DNA of 64,000 bases, from assembly GCF_900176515.1 (NCBI RefSeq), contig NZ_FWXV01000013.1, positions 62,001 through 126,000 of the forward strand, read 5' to 3'. The notes beneath the pieces were generated by a model. It searched no databases and was not told the DNA's origin. It saw only the letters and a program-made list of their open reading frames with translations. The DNA is from Kibdelosporangium aridum. Lineage in GTDB: Bacteria > Actinomycetota > Actinomycetes > Mycobacteriales > Pseudonocardiaceae. Shown in pieces: positions 42,809-52,000 of this stretch (position 1 is its first letter; each line of letters starts with the position of its first letter). The translations under genes were made by a program, and so were the position numbers.

Positions 42809-43240
42809 GTGACCAAGGTGAGCGTTTCCACCTCGATGCCAGTCAGACCGGACAAGGCGTGGGCGACCGCGTCGGACCTGTCCCGCTTCGGCGAGTGGCT
42901 CGCGTTGCATGAGGGCTGGCGAGGAGATGTGCCCAGCGAGATCAAGACAGGCACAGTGCTGACATCGGTGGTGTCGGTGAAAGGCCTGCGCAACCGCATC
43001 ACCTGGTCGGTCACCTCCTATGACCCGCCGAACGGCATCACGCTGTCCGGCGAGGGCAAAGCAGGTGTGAAGGCGTCGCTGGAGCTGAAGTTGAAGCCGG
43101 ACGGCGACGGCGCGACCGGCGAGCTCGACGTGGAGTTCACCGGCCCTGGGATGTTCGGCCCGATCTCGGCGGCCGTCGGCAAGACCCTCAAAGGCGACCT
43201 GCACAAGTCACTGGAGAGGCTGGTCGAGCTGATCGACTAG
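42809..43240 (+). CDS. SRPBCC-family (START-like) protein
   Basis: The 143-residue protein fits the SRPBCC/polyketide-cyclase-like fold: VSTSMPVRPDKAWATASDLSRFGEWLALHEGW at the N-terminus, middle strands ITWSVTSYDPPNGITLSGEGKAGV, and a terminal helix GPISAAVGKTLKGDLHKSLERLVELI. Family members bind hydrophobic ligands; the function here is unknown. The GTG start follows a strong AAGGAGG. It lies 11 bp downstream of the secreted gene and 11 bp upstream of the next gene. Confidence 0.85.
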   Translation: MTKVSVSTSMPVRPDKAWATASDLSRFGEWLALHEGWRGDVPSEIKTGTVLTSVVSVKGLRNRITWSVTSYDPPNGITLSGEGKAGVKASLELKLKPDGDGATGELDVEFTGPGMFGPISAAVGKTLKGDLHKSLERLVELID

Positions 43241-43251
43241 ATTGATGTCCC

Positions 43252-43692
43252 ATGAGTTGGGACGTCCTGCTGGTACCCGTGCCCGACGACCTCGAGTCGA
43301 TGGATCAGCTGCCCGCTGACTTCGATCCCGAGGTCGTCGGCACGATCAGCGAGGTGCACGCCGCACTGCGGTCCGCTGTGCCGGACATCGGCCTCGGCGA
43401 TCCCGCGTGGGGCGAGGTGATGGGCCCGACCTGGGTGATCGAAGTCAACATCGGCACCGAGGACCCGGTTCGCTCGATCATGCTGCACGTCCGCGGAGGT
43501 GGCGACGACGTGCTGCCAGTGGTCTTGACCATCGCGCGGGCGCTCGGCTGCGGCGCGATCGACCTGTCCACGGGTGACGTCCTGCGAACCGCTGATCCCA
43601 CTGGCTGGCATGCGTTCCAGGCCTACCGGGACCAGATCATGACTGCTGTTCAACAGGATCCGGCAGCGCAGCCGGGGCCTTCCGGCGGATGA
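43252..43692 (+). CDS. Conserved hypothetical protein (146 aa)
   Basis: A small soluble protein starting MSWDVLLVPVPDDLESM, with a middle VMGPTWVIEVNIGTEDPVRSIMLHVRGGGDDVLPVVLTIARALGC and a short C-terminal tail. I do not recognise a named family. It follows the SRPBCC gene at 11 bp spacing, and its 3' end overlaps the convergent TVP38 gene by 56 bases. The overlap covers both C-terminal tails. Confidence 0.7.
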   Translation: MSWDVLLVPVPDDLESMDQLPADFDPEVVGTISEVHAALRSAVPDIGLGDPAWGEVMGPTWVIEVNIGTEDPVRSIMLHVRGGGDDVLPVVLTIARALGCGAIDLSTGDVLRTADPTGWHAFQAYRDQIMTAVQQDPAAQPGPSGG

Positions 43693-44299
43693 CCAGGTAA
43701 AGCCCGGCCGCACCGGCGAGCGCGCAAGCGCCGGAAACGATGAGGCCGATCGGGTTGCTGAACCCGGTGAGCGTGTCGCCGATCAGCACGGCGGCCGTCG
43801 TACCCGGAAGGCTGCCGATCACCGTGCCGGCGATGAACGGCGTCATGCGTACGGAAGAGACGCCGCAGCAGTAGTTCATTGGTGTGAACGGGATGAGCGG
43901 GATCAGTCGCAGTGACGCCACCGCGAGCCAACCGCCGCCGCTGAGCTTCGCGTCGACAGTCCGTACGGCCGCCTTGTCCAAGTGGCGAGCGACCAACCCG
44001 CGACCGACCCAGCGGGCGAGGGCGAAGCCCAGGACTGCGCTGAGCGCGGTCGCCGACATCGCCACGAGGACGCCGAGCACAGGGCCGAGCAAGAGCCCCG
44101 ATGCCAGTGAGAACACTGTGCGAGGGATCGGCACGATCGTCGCGACGACGTACGTCACGAACATCAACAGGGGAGCGGCGGCGCCCGCGCCGAGCGCCCA
44201 CGTTCGCACGTCGCTCGGGCCCGGGACGGGCAACACGAACGCGGCAGCTACCAACACCGCGAGCAGACCGACGGCCAGCGCGGTACGAACTCGCGGCAT
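43637..44299 (-). CDS. TVP38/TMEM64-family membrane protein
   Basis: The 220-residue protein has about six hydrophobic segments and the SNARE-associated/VTT motif pattern: PRTVFSLASGLLLGPVLGVLVAMSATALSAVLGFALARWVGRG, and LRLIPLIPFTPMNYCCGVSSVRMTPFIAGTVIGSLPGTTAAVLIGDTL. This family (with DedA) is thought to move lipids across the membrane. It is transcribed leftward from a 411-bp gap and ends inside the 3' end of the convergent hypothetical gene. Confidence 0.88.
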   Translation of the reverse strand: MPRVRTALAVGLLAVLVAAAFVLPVPGPSDVRTWALGAGAAAPLLMFVTYVVATIVPIPRTVFSLASGLLLGPVLGVLVAMSATALSAVLGFALARWVGRGLVARHLDKAAVRTVDAKLSGGGWLAVASLRLIPLIPFTPMNYCCGVSSVRMTPFIAGTVIGSLPGTTAAVLIGDTLTGFSNPIGLIVSGACALAGAAGLYLVIRRKAPAALPDPVEQQS

Positions 44300-44710
44300 G
44301 CGCCCAGTCTAGACGTCCACTAATTGGGAGCTCGCGGCTGTTCGGCGCGTTGTCACGCTCTGTTGGGGTATAGCCGAAATTTATCGGTAACAAAAGGTAG
44401 ATCATCGCGATGCAGTGACCGGTGGTGTCGATCATCGGCACATTTCCCGGTCCGGCCTCGCTCTAAACGCCTCCAGTCGAGCCAAAGTCGACGTTGCTAC
44501 AACTCCGTAGCGTTCCCGGCCATAGATGCTTGCGGTTTCAATCACTACTTTCACAAACCACGACACCACGAATGGCGGTATAGGCCGGGTTGACGGCGAG
44601 TGCAGAGTGGGTATGCGTTGGGAGTCAATGAACGGGGTTCGACGGGGAAAGGGTGCGTCCCAGTCGGCGGGGAAACCGTTCGGCCGAGGAGTGGACGAGA
44701 GGAAATCGGG
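44300..44710. other. Intergenic region upstream of the NRPS-linked hydrolase
   Basis: About 410 bp with lower GC than its surroundings and no credible gene; short frames across it lack codon bias and ribosome sites. A possible promoter is noted at 44590-44617. No tRNA, IS or clear operator palindrome was recognised. It separates the divergent TVP38 gene from the rightward hydrolase/NRPS genes and is the likely control region of that cluster. Confidence 0.5.
44590..44617 (+). promoter_or_regulatory. Candidate promoter of the hydrolase-NRPS operon
   Basis: TTGACG at 44590-44595 is followed after 16 bp by TATGCG at 44612-44617. The -35 is a good match, the -10 a weak one. It would start transcription about 90 bp upstream of the serine hydrolase GTG at 44711. 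Confidence 0.35.
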
Positions 44711-46015
44711 GTGTTATCGGCATCGGGGGATGGCGGTGGGGGATTAATCGGGCTGGCCGGCCGAAGTGATTTAGCCGGGCTTTCCGAAGTGGTAGCGGCG
44801 TTGGTCAGCGCGCACCACGTGCCGGGAGCGCAGTGTGCCCTGTGGCATCGGGGACAGCTGGTCTCTGTGTTCTCGGGTGTGGCCGAACACGGCACAGGAC
44901 GTCCAGTCACACCGGACTTGGCCTTCCCCATCGGTTCCATCGGGAAGGCGTTCACCGCGGCGACGGCCATGGTTCTGGTCGCCGACGGTGATCTTGACCT
45001 GGACGAACCCGTCGGCGAGCACCTGCCCGAGCTCGACGGCAAGGCCACCGCGGCGATCACGCCGCGGCAGCTGCTCAGCCACACCAGCGGCCTGGAATCC
45101 GGCCCGGACGGCGGGCCGTCGATGCGCAGGCTGGTCGCGCGAGCCGGGCTGATCCAGCCGCCCGGCCGCGACTTCTCCTATTCGAACGCCGGGTTTGTGC
45201 TGGTCGGCGCGCTGATCGAGGCAGTGACCGGGATGACGTGGTTCACCGCGGTCGAGTCGATCGTGCTGCGGCCGCTGGGCATCGAGCCCGCGTTCGTCGT
45301 CGGCCCGGCCACCGGCAGGCCGATCGCGACCGGGCACGCCGGCCGGGCCAGGCCGGTCGACCAGAACATCACGCTCGCCGAAGCACCGGCTGGAGCGCTC
45401 GCGGCCAGTGCCGCTGACCTGGTCACGTTCGGCCGGATGCTGCTCGACGGCGGCGACGTCCTGCCTTACGAACTCGCCCGTCTGATGCGTCAACCGGTGG
45501 CCGACGCCTTCGGCCTGGCCGACGCGTGGGGCCTTGGCCTCGCCGTTTTCGACGGCTTGGCCGAAAAGAAATGGATCGGGCACGACGGCACCGGTGACGG
45601 GACGTGGTGTCAGCTCAGGATCGACCCGGCCACCGGCACGGTGGTCGCCTTGACCTGCAATTCCAGTGCGGGCGCGGGGTTATGGGACGACGTCGTGGAC
45701 GAGCTGGGCCGCCGGGGTTTGCCCATCCCGAGCGGCTCGTTGACGGCCGTGCCCGACGTCGTCCTGTCACCGCCTGCCGGCTGCGCGGGGAGTTATTGGA
45801 ACGGCGATACGGAATATTCGATCGCGGATGACCTGGTCTTTTCGGTGGATGGCGATCCGCAGGCGACGATCACCTTTCATCGGGATCTTACTTTTAGCCT
45901 CGAAGATGACCAGACCGGTCAGCGATTGTACGCGGGTCGATGTTTGAAGAACCCGAGAACCGGGGAAATAGATCGGATTCACGTCAACGGCAGGCTTGCC
46001 CTGGCCCGCCGGTAA
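44711..46015 (+). CDS. Serine hydrolase of beta-lactamase/PBP fold, candidate PBP-type thioesterase
   Basis: The ~434-residue protein has the catalytic triad motifs of class C beta-lactamase/DD-peptidase enzymes: SIGK (Ser-x-x-Lys) in FPIGSIGKAFTAAT, YSN in FSYSNAGFVLVG, and HDG in KKWIGHDGTGDG. A beta-strand-rich region of ~100 residues follows (AGSYWNGDTEYSIADDLVF, FHRDLTFSLED), resembling the lipocalin-like C-terminal domain of stand-alone PBP-type thioesterases that cyclise NRPS peptides. No signal peptide is apparent from the GTG start at 44711, so it is probably cytoplasmic, unlike true PBPs. AGAGGA lies upstream. It precedes the NRPS gene by 66-80 bp in the same direction. An unrelated esterase or D-aminopeptidase role is the alternative. 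Confidence 0.75.
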   Translation: MLSASGDGGGGLIGLAGRSDLAGLSEVVAALVSAHHVPGAQCALWHRGQLVSVFSGVAEHGTGRPVTPDLAFPIGSIGKAFTAATAMVLVADGDLDLDEPVGEHLPELDGKATAAITPRQLLSHTSGLESGPDGGPSMRRLVARAGLIQPPGRDFSYSNAGFVLVGALIEAVTGMTWFTAVESIVLRPLGIEPAFVVGPATGRPIATGHAGRARPVDQNITLAEAPAGALAASAADLVTFGRMLLDGGDVLPYELARLMRQPVADAFGLADAWGLGLAVFDGLAEKKWIGHDGTGDGTWCQLRIDPATGTVVALTCNSSAGAGLWDDVVDELGRRGLPIPSGSLTAVPDVVLSPPAGCAGSYWNGDTEYSIADDLVFSVDGDPQATITFHRDLTFSLEDDQTGQRLYAGRCLKNPRTGEIDRIHVNGRLALARR

Positions 46016-46093
46016 ACAAACACGTTGCCGCGCTGGTTCATTGCCCGAACTTGTGGCTGCGTAAAAGCACACGCATGAAAGGTGCCCCTGATC

Positions 46094-49000
46094 ATGCTGG
46101 CGAACAATGCTGTCCTTGGCACGGGCGAAAAAGTCCAGGTGCCAACCCTGACATTTCCGCGGCTGTTCGAACGGCAAGCTGCCCGCACCCCGGGATTACC
46201 GGCTATCCGGCACGACGACGCCACCGTTAGATACGCCGAGCTGGAGCAACGCGCCAACCGGCTTGCTCACCTGCTCGTCGCCCGTGGCGCGGGCCCGGAG
46301 CGGATCGTCGCGCTGCTGCTGCCCCGATCGGTCGACATCGTGGTCGCTCAACTGGCGGTTATGAAGGCCGGTGCGGCCTTCCTGCCGGTGGACCCCGACT
46401 ACCCAGCGGAGCGCATCGAGATGATGCTCGCCGACGCCGCTCCCGTGCTCACGCTTACCCGTTCGGACTTGCGCGATCCCGCGATCGACGAGATGCCGTC
46501 CTGGCCGCCGCGGGTGGAGCTGAGTGTCGATCACCCCGCGTACGTGATCTACACGTCCGGCTCCACCGGCCGGCCGAAAGGCGTCGTCGTCACCCACCGG
46601 GGGCTGGCGAGTTTCTCCGCCGCCGAGATCAGCCGGTTCGGGGTTCAGCCGGGCGACCGCGTACTGCAGTTCTCCTCGCCGAGCTTCGACGCTTCCGTCC
46701 TCGAACTCTGCATGTCACTGCCCGCGGGCGCCGCGCTCGTCGTGCCGCCGCCGGGTCCGCTGCTCGGCGAACAACTCGCCGAAGTGCTCGGCCGTGCCCG
46801 CGTGACCCATGCGCTGATCCCGCCGGTCGCGCTGGCGACGGTGCCGTCATCCCTGGCCAGCGCCTTGCCGGACTTCCGATGCCTGATCGTCGGCGGTGAC
46901 GCGTGTGACGCCGAACTGGTGCGCCACTGGTCGCCCGGCCGTCAGATGATCAACGCGTACGGCCCGACGGAATGCACAGTCGTGGCCACCTGGAGCTCGC
47001 CGCTCGCCCCGAGCGAGTCGGCCCCACCGATCGGTGGCCCGATCTGGAACACCACCGCACATGTACTTGACGAATCGCTTCAGCCGGTCGACTGCGGTGA
47101 GCTCTACGTCTCCGGCATCGGCCTGGCGCGTGGCTACCTCGACCGGCCGGGCCTGACCGCGTCCCGGTTCGTGGCCGATCCGTACGGTCCGCCGGGCAGC
47201 CGGATGTACCGCACCGGGGACGTCGTGCGCTGGAACGAGTCCGGCGAGCTGGAGTTCGTCGGCCGCGCCGACCACCAGGTCAAGATCCGTGGCTTCCGGA
47301 TCGAACCGGGTGAGATCGAGGCCGTGCTGCGTAAGCACCCTGAGGTCGACGGCGCCGTCGTGGTCGCGCGGTCGGACCAGGGCCTCAAACGGCTGGTCGC
47401 GTACGTGACATCGACCGGCGAACCGGATCTGCGCGACTGGGTCGCCGAGGTGCTGCCGGAGTACATGGTCCCGTCGGCCTTTGTCGTGCTCCGCGAGTTC
47501 CCGTTGAGCCCCAACGGAAAGCTGGACCGCTCCGCGTTGCCCGCGCCGGTCGTCGAGGCCGGACCGTCCTACGCCCCGCCGCGCACACCCGTCGAAAGCG
47601 CCTTGGCGCGGATCTGGGCCGAGGTGCTCGGGATCGACCAGGTCGGCATCGAGGACGACTTCGGGTTGCTGGGCGGCGACTCGATTCTGAGCAGTCGCGT
47701 CCTGGCCCGCGTGCGAACGGACCTCGGTGTCGAGTTGCCTGCGCGTGCGGTGTTCGACGCACGGACCATTGCCGGACTCGCGGCGTTGATTCCGGCTGCT
47801 ACGACCGCCGCGCCGATCGAGCGCGTCGCGCGGGGACATGTGTATCCGCTTTCTCCGGCCCAGCACCGGCTCTGGATCCAGGACGAGCTCGTGGGTGCGG
47901 GCAACAACACCGCGATCGGTGTCCGGCTGTCCGGTCACGTCGACGTTGAGAAGCTGCGCTCCGCACTGGCGGCGTTGGTCGACCGGCACGAGATTCTCCG
48001 GACCACATTCGGCACCGCGCACGGCGAGCCCGTGCAAGTGATCGCAGCCGACAGTGAGATCCCCTTGTACATCAGCGATTCTGTGTCGTGCATCGATACC
48101 GAGCTGGCGCGGCCGTTCGACCTGCGGCATGGGCCGCTGTCCCGCGCGGTGCTGGTCCGGCTCGGCACTGACGAGCAAGTGCTAGTTCTGTGCCAGCACC
48201 ACATCATCACCGACGGCTGGTCGGTCGAAGTCCTGCTCAACGAACTGTGGAAGCTGTACTCAGGCGGTACGGACCTGCCGTCGCTGCCGATCCAGTACGC
48301 GGACTTCGCGGTGTGGCAGCGCGATCGTGACGTCAGCGGCCAACGTGCGTACTGGCAGCAGAAGCTGGCCGGAATGCGGTCGCTGAAGTTGCCAGTCGAC
48401 CACCCGCGCGCCGCAAGGCCCGGCCCGACGGGTGCGGTGCACCGCAGCCGGTTTGACGCCGAGCTCGTGCAGCGGCTGACCCAAGTGGGCCAAGCGCATG
48501 GCGCGACGCTGTTCACGACCTTGGCGGCGGCGGTCAAAGTTCTTCTTTCCGGCTGGACCGGCGAACGTGATGTCGCGGTCGGCAGCGTGAGCTCCGGCCG
48601 CACCAGGTCCGAACTGGACGGTGTGGCAGGCTTCTTCGTCAACACCCTGGTCCTGAGGTCCGATGTGGATCCCGGGACACGCTTCGCGGACTTCCTTGCC
48701 CAGGTACGGGAAACCGTGCTCGGCGCGTTCGCCAACGAGGACGTTCCGTTCGACCAACTCGGCACGGATCGACTGCAGGCCATGGTCGTCTTGCAGAACC
48801 CGATGGTGCAGCCGCGTGAGGTGGCAGGCCTGCGCATCCGGCCATACGACCTGCCACGCCCGTACGCCCGATTCGACCTGGTCGTCGAGTTCTGGCCGCG
48901 CGGCGACGAGATGCTGCTGGTCCTCGAATACGACACGGACCTGTTCGAGCCGGCCACCATCGAGCAGTTCTCCACGTGGCTGCACGAGCTGCTGGACGCG

Positions 49001-52000
49001 GTCGTCACCGATCCGGACCGGCTCGTCGGCGAACTCGGCCCACGCCAAGTCGTTGCCCCACAGCAAGTCGCGCACACGTCGAACGGGTATGTCCCGGCCC
49101 GCACGCCGACCGAGGCCAAACTCACTGAGATCTTCGCGAAGGTTCTCGGTGTGCCGCGCGTCGGTGTCCGCGACAACTTCTTCGAACTCGGCGGTGACTC
49201 GATCCTGGCGATCCGGGTTGTCTCCCAGGCAAAGCAGGCCGGGATCACGGTCACGGCCAAGGACATCTTCACGCGCCAGACCGTCGCGGCACTGGCCACA
49301 ATGGTCACTGAGACCGTCACTGGGACGACTACTGGGACCGTCGCGCTCGTCGAACAGGGACCAGTCAGTGGTGAAGCGCCGTTGACCCCGATCCAGCGGT
49401 GGTTCTTCGACAACCATCCGGTCGACCCGGAGCACTTCAACCAATCGCTCGTGGTCGAGCTGGTCGAGAACTATGACGGCGAGGCATTGGAGAAGGCCGC
49501 CGCCGCGATTGTCGAACACCATGACGCGCTGCGAATGCGGTTCGAGACCGTTGAGGGAAAGCGGATCCAGCGCAACGCTCCCGCCGAGGAGCAGATCCTC
49601 GTCGGCCGCGGCATCGACCTCGCGTCCGGTCCGATGGTGAAGGCCGTCCTGATCGACACGACCACGGTGTTGCTGGCCGTGCACCACCTCGTTGTCGACG
49701 GGGTGTCCTGGCGGGTCCTCCTTGAGGACCTGAACACCGCGTACCAGCAGGCTGTCCGCGGCGAGCCGATCGACCTCGGCCCCAAGACGACGTCCTTCCT
49801 GGACTGGTCACGCCTGCTGGCGAGCCATGACTTCAGCGCCGATGCCGGGTACTGGAACGCCATCGCCGATCCAGGGCCGGTTCCGGTGGACAGCACGGGA
49901 CCCAACACGGTCGCCAGCACCCGCTCGGTCACCACCCGGCTGACCGAGCAGGAAACCGAAACACTGTTGCGAGAACTGCCCAAGCGGTATCACACGCAGG
50001 CCAACGACGTCCTGCTGAGCGCGGTCGGCCGCGTACTGGCGAGCTGGACTGGCCGCGATGACGTGCTGATCGACTTGGAAGGCCATGGCCGTGAGGAGTT
50101 CGGCGGCGCCGACCTGTCCAGGACGGTCGGCTGGTTCACCACGATGTTCCCGGTCGGGCTGCACGTCCCGGACCGGATGTGGTCGGACACACTGAAGTCG
50201 GTCAAGGAACAGCTGCGAGCCGTGCCGCACAACGGTTTGTCATACGGCGTGCTCGGGCCGAGGCTGCGGCCAGAGATCAGCTTCAACTACCTGGGCAGGA
50301 TGGACTGGCCGCAAGGCGAGCTGTACCGCGGGATCGGCGGCCTGGACCTGGACGCGAGCCCGGCGCACCACCGGTTCCACCTGATCGACCTCGTGGGCAA
50401 GGTCGAGCGGGGCTGCCTTGAGCTGACGTGGTTCTACTCGTCGAACGTGCACACCGGCTCGACCATGCGGAAGCTCGCGGACGATCTGTCGGCGGCCCTC
50501 CGGCAGATCATCCGCACCCCCGGCAGTGTCGGCCGTACCCCGTCCGACTTCCCGCTGACCAGGTTGACCCAGGAGCAGATCGACCACATCGGCCCGACCG
50601 CGCAGGACATCTACCCGCTGACACCGATGCAGGCAGGCATGGTCTTCCACGACCTGTCCGAGCCGGACGAAGGAACGTACTTCCAGCAGACCACATTCGT
50701 GCTCGGCGGCGTGACCAACGTGATGCGCCTGGCCAAGGCGTGGCAGTACATCGTCAGCCAGACCCCGGTGCTGCGCAGTTCCATTGTGTGGCAGGGTGTC
50801 GAGGAACCGGTCCAGGTCGTGCGGGAAGGCGTGACGCTGCCGGTCAACGTACTCGACTGGTCGAGGTACTCCGAGGCCCGCAGACAACGGGCGCTGCAGA
50901 GCCTGCTGGCGAGGGATCGCGCCGAGGGCATCGACCTGTCCAAAGCGCCGCTGATGCGGATCACCATGGCACGTCTGCCCGGTGACGAAGTCCGTGTGCT
51001 GTGGACGTTCCACCATGTGCTGCTGGATGGCTGGAGCATCTTCCAGGTCCTCAACGACGTCTTCGCCCGGTACGCGGGCGCTGAGGTTCCCGACCGGCCG
51101 CCGTTCCGTGACTACGTCGAGTGGCTCCAGGGACGCGACGAACGCCAGGCTGTAGAGCATTGGCGTCGAGTGCTCGGCGACTTCACCGCCCCGACACCGC
51201 TTCCGTACGACCGGGTGTCGTCACGCGCACCCCGCTCGGCGGCTCAGGTTCCGTTCGAATTGGACGAATCAGCCTCGTCGAAGCTCTACGAGTTCGCCAA
51301 ACGGCACCGTCTGACGCTCAACACTGTCATCCAAGGTGTCTGGGCCGTGCTGCTGTCGCGCTACAGCGGCCAGCGCGACGTGTGCTTCGGCGCGACTGTC
51401 TCCGGCCGCCCCGCGGACCTGCCTGACGGCATCACGGGAATTCTTATCAACACGTTGCCAGTCAGGTCCGATGTGGACCCGTCGGTCACGGTTGCCGAAT
51501 GGTTGCGGGCGTTGCAGGAAGCGCAGACCGAGAATCGCCAGTTCGAACACCTGCCGTTGTCCCGGTTGCAGGCATGCAGCGGTGTGCCCGGCGGTGTGGA
51601 GCTGTTCGACAGCATCCTGGTGTTCGAGAACTACCCGGCGGATTCGTTGCACGGACTGCGGATCACGGACATGACCGCGATCGAGGCCACGAACTACTCG
51701 CTCAGCGCGACGATCTACCCCGGGCGCACGCTGAAGATCATGCTCGGGTTCGAGCGGGACCGGTTCGACGAACGCACGATCGAGCGACTGGCCGAACACC
51801 TCGGCGTCCTGATCGACCAGCTCGACCCGGATCGGCAACTCGGCGAGCTGTCGATCCTGACACCCAGTGAACGTGCGCAGATCGAGTCGTGGAACGACAC
51901 GACGTGTGCGGTCCCGCAGACCACCCTCCCGGAGATGTTCCAGCAGCAGGCAGCCCGGACACCTGACGCGGTCGCAGTGCGACATGCCGATGGAAACCTC

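Noticed and set aside
44526..44747. Small rightward frame before the serine hydrolase
   Set aside because: No ribosome site, no codon bias, and it overlaps the hydrolase start in another frame.
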